From assembly GCA_964426415.1 (NCBI GenBank), contig CAYRQM010000032.1:1-21526 (forward strand): 21,526 bases of DNA, in the 5' to 3' direction. The DNA is from UBA3792 sp964426415. GTDB taxonomy: Bacteria > Bacillota > Clostridia > Christensenellales > CAG-138. The notes beneath the pieces were generated by a model. It did not search any database and had not been told where the DNA came from. It saw nothing but the letters and a program-made list of their open reading frames with translations. Made by a program: the position numbers and the translations under genes. Shown here in pieces: positions 8,501 to 14,932 of the stretch. Position 1 is the stretch's first letter, and the number at the start of each line of letters is the position of its first letter.

Positions 8501-9805
8501 ATGAAAAAGAAAAACATCAAAAAATTGATTCTGACGATCGCGGTCATCATCGTCATTGTGGCGCTGATCCTCTTGATCGCTGCATTGCAAAAAGACACCT
8601 TCGGTCTCAACTGGTTCCAACGCCAAGAAACCATCGTGAATAAGGACGGCGCGACCGTCAAGATGTACGAGTTTTCGACCCTGTACGAAGTCAACGCGAT
8701 GAACGTGTCCTCCTCCACCAGCGCCACCTACACGGCAGACAATTGGAAAGCGCTGAAGCAGTCCACCGCAGAGCAGCTGCTGTACGGCAAGCTTGCCCGT
8801 GCGGAAGCGCCGTCGCTGGGCATTGCCCTGACCGACGCCGAGAAGCAGTCCTGCGCGACGTCCGCACAGAGCTATGTGGACTCCGTCGCATCCGCGATCA
8901 AGTCCGACTTGGAAAGCAACAACAGCTTCACCGTTTCGTACTACGAGACGCAGCTGCGCACCTATTATCGTTCGGCGTTCGGTATGAACCAGAGCCAACT
9001 TTACAAGTTCCTGTGCATGGTCAACGAGAACAACCAGTACGCATCCAAGGTCGTCAGCTACAAGATCGAGAACAAAGCGGCGGACGATGCAACGCTGGAA
9101 GCCTACTACAAAGCCTATGTCGAGGAAAACTACACGGGCACCAACGCGGGCGATTACAGCGCGATGATGACCATGTACCAGTACTACGGCAGCTATGTGC
9201 CCGTCTATGTGCCGGAAGATTACTACTATGTCGAAATGATTGAGATCTCCAAGCCCAGCCGTCAAGAGGCGAAGGACGTTTACGGAACGATCGTTGCCGA
9301 CGCGGCGCAGTTTGACACCCTCAAGGCGAGCGACGACAACATCTTCACCTACAAGAGCAGCGACAAGATCCCTGCGCCGTACGTTGTGGGCTACGAAGAT
9401 TATTCCTATCTCATTCCGAGCAGCACCGATTCCACAGCTTCGGACGCTTCCGATGTGGCAGACGCCATCGGCGACGCCGTTTCCGGCACGTCGACCGATA
9501 CGCAAGACTTCTATCAGATGGTGCGCACGGCGGAGATCGGCGCGTTCGGCGCGTACTATGTGGATGTGGACGAAGTCAAGGATGACGACGGCAATGTCAC
9601 CACCGAAGCCTGCTGCAACGTGTACATCTTTAAGAAGGTCGAAGGCACCCTGTGCTACGACGACGCCCAAAGCGGCATCATCAAGTTCGACTTCTTCCCC
9701 GGCGCCTACAACGAATACGCATCGCTGTACTGGTACGAGCAGTTCACCAAGGACGCCGTCATCAGCGACAACGTGTACGCGATCAAAGTCAGCGTAGAAG
9801 GATGA
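8501..9805 (+). CDS. Membrane-anchored SurA/PrsA-like exported protein
   Basis: 434 residues. The N-terminus is very basic (MKKKNIKK), followed by one hydrophobic segment at about 9-29. No lipobox Cys is seen, so it is probably an uncleaved membrane anchor with the bulk outside the cell. Residues about 75-180 are helical and arranged like a SurA N-terminal chaperone domain (LLYGKLARAEAPSLGIALTDAEK and a later YETQLRTYYRSAFGMNQSQL). Residues about 195-290 are unusually Tyr-rich (AYYKAYVEENY, MTMYQYYGSY, PEDYYYVEM). A Ser/Thr/Asp-rich linker lies near 307-335. I do not see a convincing parvulin active-site motif, so isomerase activity is doubtful. A foldase or chaperone role at the membrane is inferred from architecture only. 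A strong promoter lies upstream and a tiny membrane ORF follows after 7 bases. Confidence 0.6.
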   Translation: MKKKNIKKLILTIAVIIVIVALILLIAALQKDTFGLNWFQRQETIVNKDGATVKMYEFSTLYEVNAMNVSSSTSATYTADNWKALKQSTAEQLLYGKLARAEAPSLGIALTDAEKQSCATSAQSYVDSVASAIKSDLESNNSFTVSYYETQLRTYYRSAFGMNQSQLYKFLCMVNENNQYASKVVSYKIENKAADDATLEAYYKAYVEENYTGTNAGDYSAMMTMYQYYGSYVPVYVPEDYYYVEMIEISKPSRQEAKDVYGTIVADAAQFDTLKASDDNIFTYKSSDKIPAPYVVGYEDYSYLIPSSTDSTASDASDVADAIGDAVSGTSTDTQDFYQMVRTAEIGAFGAYYVDVDEVKDDDGNVTTEACCNVYIFKKVEGTLCYDDAQSGIIKFDFFPGAYNEYASLYWYEQFTKDAVISDNVYAIKVSVEG

Positions 9806-9812
9806 TTGCGCC

Positions 9813-9905
9813 ATGAAACGCAGAACCATTCAAATCATCTGTTGGGTGTTGGCAGGGTTGATGCTGTTTGGCGTAGCCTTTGCCATCATCGCAATGGTGC
9901 TCTGA
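9813..9905 (+). CDS. Small single-span membrane protein, 30 residues
   Basis: A 30-codon frame starting MKRRTIQIICWVLAGLML. It has a basic N-terminus followed by about 24 hydrophobic residues and stops right after. An AAGGATG sequence about 9 bases upstream of the ATG can serve as ribosome-binding site. The start is 7 bases after the stop of the SurA/PrsA-like gene and the stop is 16 bases before a good terminator, so it fits as the last gene of that two-gene transcript. I do not recognise its family. A regulatory or assembly partner of the preceding membrane protein is possible but only inferred. Confidence 0.7.
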   Translation: MKRRTIQIICWVLAGLMLFGVAFAIIAMVL

Positions 9906-9921
9906 ACGAGACAATCCCAAG

Positions 9922-9947
9922 ACCGCTCCCATTCGGGGGCGGTTTTT
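9922..9947 (+). terminator. Rho-independent terminator after the SurA-like operon
   Basis: ACCGCTCCC 9922-9930 pairs with GGGGGCGGT 9935-9943 (one G-T pair, loop ATTC), followed by a run of five T. Confidence 0.9.
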
Positions 9948-9977
9948 CGTATCTGGCATTTGCGCCGCCGCACCAAA

Positions 9978-10006
9978 AAGACTGCTTCCGCTTTGGAAAC
10001 AGTCTT
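9978..10006. repeat. Dispersed hairpin repeat, copy 2
   Basis: An exact 29-base match to the reverse complement of 5437-5465. Here the hairpin is preceded on the plus strand by AAAAA, so on the minus strand it is followed by TTTTT and would terminate minus-strand transcription. The plus-strand tail (CTTTGATT) is weaker. Similarity to the cotJC copy extends leftward with gaps to about 9949 (shared TCGTA, GGCATTTGC and GCCGCCGC blocks). Confidence 0.85.
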
Positions 10007-10222
10007 CTTTGATTGGCCTTGTGTGAAAGCGCTTACTCCTTCATTCGAAACTTGGCCGCATTGTGCAAGAAGTTTAGAACGTCGGAAAGCGCTTTGCAAG
10101 TCATTTCGCGACGCGGCCTGCTCTGTTTTTTCGTCGTCCGTCGGCACTTTTGGGGAAAGAGCGTAATTCACGCGCAGTCCGCGCCACAGAGCGGGGCGCG
10201 GAGGAGTCACCCACTTGCGTAC

Positions 10223-10240
10223 GAGATCCTTAGGATGACA
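10223..10240. repeat. Half-copy of the GTCATTCTG-type palindromic element
   Basis: GAGATCCT followed by TAGGATGACA matches the right arm of the element at 10333-10408, with the internal TCGCAGAAGCGC-like part missing. Confidence 0.6.
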
Positions 10241-10262
10241 GAGGGCGCGTTTTTAGCGTACC

Positions 10263-10292
10263 TTCCCCGAAAAGCGTGTACGCGGGTGTTCC
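10263..10292. repeat. Isolated partial copy of the 62-bp repeat unit
   Basis: The 30 bases run TTCCCCGAAAAGCG then TGTACGCGGGTGTTCC and match the first half of the tandem unit at 10505-10738 with few differences. A weaker relative (TTTTCTGAAAAGTGTG) is at about 10431. Confidence 0.65.
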
Positions 10293-10332
10293 AATGAAAC
10301 GATCAACAAACCTGCGTATTTTCCGTCCCCGT

Positions 10333-10408
10333 TGTCATTCTGACGCAGCACAGCAAGGAAGAATCTCCCGCTTAAACGCGAGATCCTTCGCAGAAGCGCA
10401 GGATGACA
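10333..10408. repeat. Palindromic interspersed element (TGTCATTCTG...GGATGACA)
   Basis: A 76-base imperfect palindrome. It opens TGTCATTCTGACGCAGC, has GAAGAATCTC and GAGATCCTTC near the centre, and closes GCAGGATGACA. Elements of this general form are common between genes in many bacterial genomes. Its arms can fold into a long hairpin. No target-site duplication is obvious by eye. Confidence 0.75.
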
Positions 10409-10461
10409 TGGGAATGCTGTTTGCACGCCTTTTCTGAAAAGTGTGTGCGCAAACACGGGCT

Positions 10462-10478
10462 GGCGGATGGTATCCGCC
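10462..10478. repeat. Short GC palindrome, GGCGGAT...ATCCGCC with CCTAC flank
   Basis: GGCGGAT 10462-10468, loop GGT, ATCCGCC 10472-10478, followed by CCTAC. It has the same layout as the palindrome at 11008-11029, which is also followed by CCTAC, although the arm sequences differ. Confidence 0.6.
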
Positions 10479-10504
10479 CCTACAAAATTTGGGCGCTTTG
10501 GGCA

Positions 10505-10738
10505 TTCCCTTTCCCGAAAAGCGTGTAAACGGGGTTCCCCGCAAAAGGTTGACAGCGCCGCGAATGTTCCCTTTCCCGAAAAATGTGTACACGGGTGTTC
10601 CCGCAAAAGGTTGACAGCGCTGCGAACGTTCCCTTTCCCGAAAAATGTGTACACGGGTGTTCCCGCAAAAGGTTGACAGCGCTGCGAACGTTCCCTTTCC
10701 CGAAAAATGTGTACACGGGTGTTCCCGCAAAAGGTTGG
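10505..10738. repeat. 62-bp tandem repeat array, about 3.8 copies
   Basis: Units start at 10505, 10567, 10629 and 10691. Copies 2 and 3 are identical over 62 bases, copy 4 is identical until it ends after about 48 bases, and copy 1 differs at about nine positions. Each unit contains TTTCCCGAAAAATG, the palindrome GTGTACAC, CGGGTGTTCCCGC and AAAGGTTGACAGCGC. 62 is not a multiple of 3, so this is not a coding repeat. There are no unique spacers, so it is not a CRISPR array. Confidence 0.95.
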
Positions 10739-11007
10739 TAGCGAAGCGATAGGCGTAACGCCCGCGTCAAGAAGGGCGTAGCCGAAGCGAGCGTGACCTT
10801 TTGCGGAGAGGAGGCGCGACGGAGCAGCGAACGGCGCTTTCCGCAGAAAGCGCCGCAAGTGAAGCGAAGTCCGCGCCGACGAGCGGAGAGGAGCCATGAC
10901 GAAGCGGGTGCGCAATGCGGATGAGGCAAAGCCGAAGGAGCCATTGCGAACCAAGCGGAGTACATGGCGACGAGCGCCGCTGGCGAATGGCGAATCACGC
11001 AACATGC
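10739..11007. other. GA-biased degenerate block with recurring GAAGCGA/GACGAGCG motifs
   Basis: The plus strand is rich in GAAGCGA, GCGAACG, GACGAGCG and GGAGAGGAG words at irregular intervals. It includes a perfect 9-bp hairpin, GGCGCTTTC 10833-10841 with GAAAGCGCC 10846-10854 (loop CGCA). No ribosome-binding site with a credible protein is visible on either strand. Confidence 0.6.
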
Positions 11008-11029
11008 GGGACGATGTGGGCATCGTCCC
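11008..11029. repeat. Perfect palindrome GGGACGATG / CATCGTCCC
   Basis: A 9-bp perfect stem (11008-11016 with 11021-11029, loop TGGG) followed by CCTAC. It has the same flank and layout as 10462-10478. It lies about 25 bases from the tRNA-side terminator. Confidence 0.65.
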
Positions 11030-11053
11030 CTACTGCCGGGGCAAATTTCATTG

Positions 11054-11092
11054 AAAAACACCCCTCTCTCCGACGGACAGAAGGGTGTTTTT
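11054..11092 (-). terminator. Terminator downstream of tRNA-Asn (bidirectional)
   Basis: AAAAACACCC 11054-11063 pairs perfectly with GGGTGTTTTT 11083-11092, with an inner CCG/CGG. It begins 1 base after the tRNA 3' end and provides a T-run on either strand. Confidence 0.9.
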
Positions 11093-11093
11093 C

Positions 11094-11168
<75 letters not shown>

Positions 11169-11182
11169 ACGGTGCGAAGTTC

Positions 11183-11211
11183 ATTTTAGCAAGCAAGGGG
11201 GTGTTTTGCAA
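11183..11211 (-). promoter_or_regulatory. Promoter of tRNA-Asn
   Basis: On the minus strand TTGCAA (11211-11206), 17 bases, TAAAAT (11188-11183). The -10 ends 14 bases before the mature tRNA 5' end. Confidence 0.8.
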
Positions 11212-11293
11212 AGCGCAAATTCGATTGAAATTTGCAAACCCCGTTCAAAATCTCTTTAATCCTCTCAAATCCTTTTAATTCCTTCCGTTTGAT

Positions 11294-11321
11294 TGACGAA
11301 CGCATCTTTTTGTTGTACAAT
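11294..11321 (+). promoter_or_regulatory. Promoter of the 11328 gene, possibly leaderless
   Basis: TTGACG 11294-11299, 16 bases, TACAAT 11316-11321. The ATG begins 7 bases after the -10, which is where transcription would be expected to start. Confidence 0.7.
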
Positions 11322-11327
11322 GGGTGC

Positions 11328-11831
11328 ATGGCAAGCAAGAAGCATGTTTTGCGCCGCACAGAGCTGTGCGCACCCAAAAAACGCATCCTTCGCAGCGACG
11401 GCGCGTTGTATCTCGTGCTGTTGGGCGGGGTGATTTTGGTCATCCTGTTGGCAAACTACATCTGCAAAAAGACGTCCTTCCCCTCCCTGCCCGTCCATGC
11501 GGTGCTGTATGCGGTGCTGCTTGGAATTGGCTATCTGGTCTATCGCAAGCGGCTGGTGTCGTACCGCTATCTGCTTTTCGACGATGCGTTCGAGGCGTAT
11601 CGTGTGGTCGGCACGCGCGAAAAGCTGCTTGCCGCCATTTCTCTAAACCGCATCACTTCGATGGGCGCTTATGCCCCGTCCGACGCCAAGAACGACGCAC
11701 GCGCCTTTGTGGGCAAGCGCGACGCGGCGCTTTGCATCCGCTATACCGACGAGGCGGGCGTGCTGCGCGCACTTTGCATCAGCCCCACCGAACCGCTGCG
11801 CGCCATGCTTTTGGAGGGCGACGATGCATAG
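11328..11831 (+). CDS. Small membrane protein with two TM segments, upstream of holB
   Basis: 167 residues of unknown family. A basic N-terminus (residues 1-24) is followed by two hydrophobic spans at about 27-46 and 54-70. A C-terminal cytosolic domain of about 95 residues (RYLLFDDAFEAYRVVGTREKL, ISLNRITSM, ALCIRYTDEAGVLRALCISP) reads like a small beta-rich PH-like fold; this is a guess from pattern. I chose the ATG at 11328, where the charged MASKKHVLRR start lies directly after a good -10. There is no Shine-Dalgarno before it. An upstream in-frame TTG at 11232 would add a stretch spanning the promoter and is unlikely. The 3' end overlaps holB by 8 bases and contains the holB ribosome-binding site, so the two are coupled. 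Confidence 0.75.
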   Translation: MASKKHVLRRTELCAPKKRILRSDGALYLVLLGGVILVILLANYICKKTSFPSLPVHAVLYAVLLGIGYLVYRKRLVSYRYLLFDDAFEAYRVVGTREKLLAAISLNRITSMGAYAPSDAKNDARAFVGKRDAALCIRYTDEAGVLRALCISPTEPLRAMLLEGDDA

Positions 11832-12759
11832 AGACGATTGGCTGCCCATCATCGCGCGCGGCGACGCGCCCCACGCCATCTTTTTGGCGGGGCCGCACGA
11901 CAGCGGGCAAGACGCCTTTGCGCTGCGCGCTGCGGCACGCTTTTTGCTCCACTCGGACGAAACCGAAAAGCTTTCCGAAAGTCCCTTCTTTCTCAACGCC
12001 ACAGATCACTCCGCAGCCGTCGTGCGCGATCTGTTGCACTTGCTCAATCAGCAGGCGTTTGACCGCGGCCGTCGCTGTGTCCTGCTTTCCGATGCGCACA
12101 AGATGAACCTGCAGTGCCAAAATGCGCTGCTCAAAACATTCGAGGAGCCGCCGCCCGACACGCTGCTGCTTTTGACGGGCTTGGAAAACGGGCTGCTGCC
12201 CACCATCCGTTCCCGCTGCATGCTGCTGCGCGCCGAGAGCGAGCCTTGGGAAACGGTGGCACAGCAGCTTGTCCGCGAAGGCGTCGCGCCCCAAACGGCA
12301 CAGCTTTGCGCCAAGTGTTCCGACGGCGTGCTTGACCGCGCAAGGGCGTTTGCCGAGCCTGCGAATTTGTCGTTTCGCACCGAAGCCCTGCGCGCGCTTT
12401 CGCAATACGCCCAAGGTATGCGCCCCTATCCCGAAGCCCAAGCGCTCTGCACCCGCGTCGAAACGGACGACGCCGAGCAGGAGGACGAGGGCAAAAAGAA
12501 GAAGCGCGTGTCGGCAGCGCTCGTCGATCGCTTCTTGGATGTGCTGCTTTCGCTGTGCGCCGACGTGCTCAAGCGGCAATGCGGCGTGTCCGACTTTCAA
12601 AACATCGACTGCATTCCCCTGCAAAAGATTTTCGCGGCGACCTTTACAACGGCGCAAATTCAAGGTATGATAGGTGTGGCTTTGGAGGCGAAGAAAATGT
12701 TGTTCAGCCAAGCCGCCCCAAGTCAAACTTTAGATTGGATCTTGGCAAAGCTGCCATGA
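11824..12759 (+). CDS. holB: DNA polymerase III subunit delta' (HolB)
   Basis: 311 residues from the ATG at 11824, which has GGAGG 6 bases upstream. It shows the AAA+ clamp-loader pattern of delta': a degenerate P-loop region (LAGPHDSGQD, residues 21-30), LLSDAHKMNLQCQNALLKTFEEPPPDTLLLLTG around 87-119 (Walker B / sensor area), and the SRC motif at 130-132 (LLPTIRSRC). The typical Lys of the P-loop is absent, as in other delta' proteins, which do not hydrolyse ATP. The zinc-binding cysteines often seen in delta' are not obvious. It is followed by ricT after 7 bases, the same order as holB-yaaT in Bacillus, which supports the call. Confidence 0.9.
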   Translation: MHRDDWLPIIARGDAPHAIFLAGPHDSGQDAFALRAAARFLLHSDETEKLSESPFFLNATDHSAAVVRDLLHLLNQQAFDRGRRCVLLSDAHKMNLQCQNALLKTFEEPPPDTLLLLTGLENGLLPTIRSRCMLLRAESEPWETVAQQLVREGVAPQTAQLCAKCSDGVLDRARAFAEPANLSFRTEALRALSQYAQGMRPYPEAQALCTRVETDDAEQEDEGKKKKRVSAALVDRFLDVLLSLCADVLKRQCGVSDFQNIDCIPLQKIFAATFTTAQIQGMIGVALEAKKMLFSQAAPSQTLDWILAKLP

Positions 12760-12766
12760 ACGAATA

Positions 12767-14089
12767 ATGGTACAAGTAATCGGAGTCAAATTCAAAACAA
12801 GCGGACGCATCTACTACTTCGATCCGCTGGATCTGCCCATTCAAGAGGGCGACGGCGTCATCGTAGAGACGGCGCGGGGACTGGAGTTCGGCGACGTCAC
12901 CAACGCGCCGAAGGAAGTCGAGGAATCCGAAATCGTCGCGCCCCTGAAGCCCGTTTTGCGCATCGCATCGGATGACGACCGCCGTCTGCGCACGTATTAT
13001 GCGGGCAAGGAGGCGGACGCCTATCGCGTTTGCGTCGAGAAGATCGCCCAACACAATTTGGACATGAAGCTGGTGGATGTGGAATACACGTTCAACGGCA
13101 GCAAGGTGGTGTTCTACTTTACAGCGGACGAGCGCGTCGATTTTCGTGAGCTGGTCAAAGACCTTGCCTATGTGCTGAAAACGCGCATCGAGCTGCGGCA
13201 AATCGGCGTGCGCGATGAGGCGAAAATGCTGGGCGGGTTGGGCTCCTGCGGACGCCCCGTGTGCTGCAAAACGTTCTTGGATGACTTCCGCCCCGTCTCC
13301 ATCAAGATGGCAAAGGAGCAAAACCTTTCGTTGAGCCCCACCAAAATTTCCGGACTTTGCGGCAGACTGATGTGCTGTCTCCAATACGAGCAATCCTCTT
13401 ATGACACCATGCACAAGAAGATGCCGCGCCCCGGCAAGGAAGTCGTCACCATCGACGGCGTCGGCACGGTGGTCGAAAACAACGTGATCACCGAAAAAAC
13501 CAAGGTGCGCCTGATGATGCCCGACGGCACCATCGACATGCGGGAGTATCCCTACACACACATCGCCCCGTCCGGCGAGCCGCTGCCCGAAATCGCGCTG
13601 GAAGCAAAGAAGCAGTCCGACTTGGACGCGCAGGAAACCACCGCAGAGGACGGCTTCCGCAAGGCGGCCATGAACAACCTGCGTCGCCCGCAGCGCCGCG
13701 CACCGCGTCCCGAACCCGCTTCCGCCGAGAAGCCCGCCGACGACACGACGCCCGCAAAGCAGCCGCAGCGGCAGCAGCAGCGTCGCCCGCAACCGCGTCG
13801 GCAGGACGCGCAAAAGCCTGCCGCGCCCGTTGCACAGACGCCGCAAGCGCCCAAGCAGCAGCAAGCACCCAAGCAGCAAGCGCCAAGGCAGCAGCAAGCA
13901 CCCAAGCAGCAGCCACAAAAGAGCGGCATCGAAACGCTGCCCGGCGAGAAGATCAAAAACGCGCAGCAGCCTGCACAGCCTTCCGCAAAGCCCACAAGCG
14001 GCGGACAGAGCAACAACAAGTATCGCCGCCGTCCCCGCAGCAACAAGCCGCAAGCGCCCAAACCGCAAACGCCCACCCCGCAAGCCTAA
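12767..14089 (+). CDS. ricT: RicT/YaaT-type PSP1 domain protein with long Pro/Gln tail
   Basis: 440 residues. The N-terminal ~270 residues are a PSP1 domain protein: MVQVIGVKFK start, then LGSCGRPVCCKTF (C161, C166, C167), FRPVSIKMAKEQNLSLSPTKISGLCGRLMCC (C198, C203, C204) and LQYE. In Bacillus RicT joins RicA and RicF in a complex that carries iron-sulfur clusters and promotes maturation of some mRNAs by RNase Y, with effects on sporulation and competence. The Cys clusters seen here fit cluster binding. Residues about 305-440 form an unusual low-complexity tail of Pro, Gln, Ala and Arg with APKQQ-type repeats, clearly longer than the usual protein. There is no clear Shine-Dalgarno; the ATG sits 7 bases after the holB stop, so translation probably depends on coupling. 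Confidence 0.92.
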   Translation: MVQVIGVKFKTSGRIYYFDPLDLPIQEGDGVIVETARGLEFGDVTNAPKEVEESEIVAPLKPVLRIASDDDRRLRTYYAGKEADAYRVCVEKIAQHNLDMKLVDVEYTFNGSKVVFYFTADERVDFRELVKDLAYVLKTRIELRQIGVRDEAKMLGGLGSCGRPVCCKTFLDDFRPVSIKMAKEQNLSLSPTKISGLCGRLMCCLQYEQSSYDTMHKKMPRPGKEVVTIDGVGTVVENNVITEKTKVRLMMPDGTIDMREYPYTHIAPSGEPLPEIALEAKKQSDLDAQETTAEDGFRKAAMNNLRRPQRRAPRPEPASAEKPADDTTPAKQPQRQQQRRPQPRRQDAQKPAAPVAQTPQAPKQQQAPKQQAPRQQQAPKQQPQKSGIETLPGEKIKNAQQPAQPSAKPTSGGQSNNKYRRRPRSNKPQAPKPQTPTPQA

Positions 14090-14101
14090 TCAAAAAAAAG
14101 C

Positions 14102-14135
14102 ACCGTCACAGGCAATCGCCCGTGACGGTTTTTTT
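14102..14135 (+). terminator. Terminator between ricT and the convergent TPM gene
   Basis: ACCGTCAC 14102-14109 pairs with GTGACGGT 14122-14129, followed by seven T. A-runs on the other side let it serve the convergent minus-strand operon as well. Confidence 0.9.
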
Positions 14136-14143
14136 GTCGCGCT

Positions 14144-14932
14144 TTAGAATTTTCCGCTGCTGCCCCCGTGGGTGCTTCCCGACGAGGAAACGTGGGAGCC
14201 GCCGCCGCTGCCGCCGCCGGAAGACTTTGGGATGTGGACGGTGACCACGTTTTTGTAGAGGAACAGGTCTTGCGACTGCGTGACGGTGAGCGAGCCTTTT
14301 TTGAGGTATTCGTTTGCCGTGTCACGCGGCGCCACGGTGTTGAGCCGCTTTTTCATCACCGAAACGGGGATGAACGCAAGCGCAAGCCCCACGCCCACCG
14401 CGATGACCAGCAGCAGCACGGACAGCTCGCCGTAATACGGTTTGCCGTCACGCGCCTGTGCCAACAGCCAATCACACGTTTCGGCATAATCGAGGAAGGC
14501 TTGCATGTAATTGCCGTCGGTCAAGTCGGGTCGGAACGCGTCTTCCAACTGTTCGAGTCCCGCGTCCGTCAGCGCGTATTGACCGAATTGGTGCGTGGAG
14601 ACCGCCCAATCGCGCTCCTCCAAGCACACCAAAAGCAGCACGCCGCTGTCGTATGCGCCATACCCATAGCCATTCTCGTCGAAGTAGTCGTCCGCATACG
14701 CTTGGGAGGATTTTGTGCCAAGCGTTTTGACGGTCACGACGATGACTTCACAGGCGCGCACCGATGCAATTTTGTTCAATCGCACCGTCAGCGCGGCTTC
14801 TTCGTCGGCGGTGAGCAGGTCGCCCGCATCCACCACAAGCGGCAGCCCGGAGCCTTCGGAATTTGCCAAGGACGATGCCGTGGGAACCAGCAGCAGCACG
14901 CAAAGCAGGATGGGCAAGAGGATTCGTTTCAT
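14144..14932 (-). CDS. TPM-domain membrane protein (YdjH/YgcG-like)
   Basis: 262 residues starting MKRILLPILL. A signal peptide covers residues 1-24, then a TPM domain at about 30-160 (VVDAGDLLTADEEAALTVRLNKIAS, VIVVTVKTLG, ADDYFDENGYGYGAYDSGVLLLV). A TM helix lies at about 170-190, and the C-terminal tail ends in the Gly/Ser/His-rich stretch typical of these proteins (SSGGGSGGGSHVSSS onward). A GGAGG is 7 bases upstream of the ATG at 14932; the start overlaps the stop of the zinc-ribbon gene (ATGA). A longer frame to 15811 exists but runs antisense-free through the wrong frame of that gene and is not real. With its two neighbours it forms a set like Bacillus ydjGHI, linked there to envelope stress with PspA. 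Confidence 0.88.
   Translation of the reverse strand: MKRILLPILLCVLLLVPTASSLANSEGSGLPLVVDAGDLLTADEEAALTVRLNKIASVRACEVIVVTVKTLGTKSSQAYADDYFDENGYGYGAYDSGVLLLVCLEERDWAVSTHQFGQYALTDAGLEQLEDAFRPDLTDGNYMQAFLDYAETCDWLLAQARDGKPYYGELSVLLLVIAVGVGLALAFIPVSVMKKRLNTVAPRDTANEYLKKGSLTVTQSQDLFLYKNVVTVHIPKSSGGGSGGGSHVSSSGSTHGGSSGKF

Larger units (their letters stand above)
10007..11053. other. Gene-free region packed with dispersed and tandem repeats
   Basis: About 1 kb with no gene I can support. It holds, in order: a stretch with two AAGCGCTT palindromes 60 bases apart (10026 and 10086), a half-copy and a full copy of a GTCATTCTG-type palindromic element, partial and tandem copies of a 62-bp unit, short GC-rich palindromes, and a GA-biased block. 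Frames that stay open here are low-complexity and differ between repeat copies, so they are not proteins. The region is best read as an intergenic landing site for repeats. Confidence 0.8.

Noticed and set aside
8225..9829. 534-residue minus-strand open frame
   Set aside because: It lies antisense to pgeF and the SurA-like gene, which have clear motifs, promoter and ribosome-binding sites. It reflects GC-rich codon bias.
10033..10104. 23-codon minus-strand ORF (MTCKALSDVL start) followed by the hairpin at 9978
   Set aside because: The hairpin with T-run downstream is suggestive, but there is no ribosome-binding site, no promoter, and the region is full of repeats. Kept only as a possibility.
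10335..10730. Minus-strand open frame with a repeated GNTRVHIFRERE-type peptide
   Set aside because: It is produced by the 62-bp tandem array. The unit is not a multiple of three, so each copy is read in a different frame, and no ribosome-binding site or known domain is present.
10505..10738. Possible CRISPR array
   Set aside because: Repeats are directly adjacent with no unique spacers, the unit is 62 bases, and no cas gene is in the window.
12704..14083. 459-residue minus-strand open frame rich in Leu and Arg
   Set aside because: It is antisense to ricT, whose PSP1 motifs are unmistakable.
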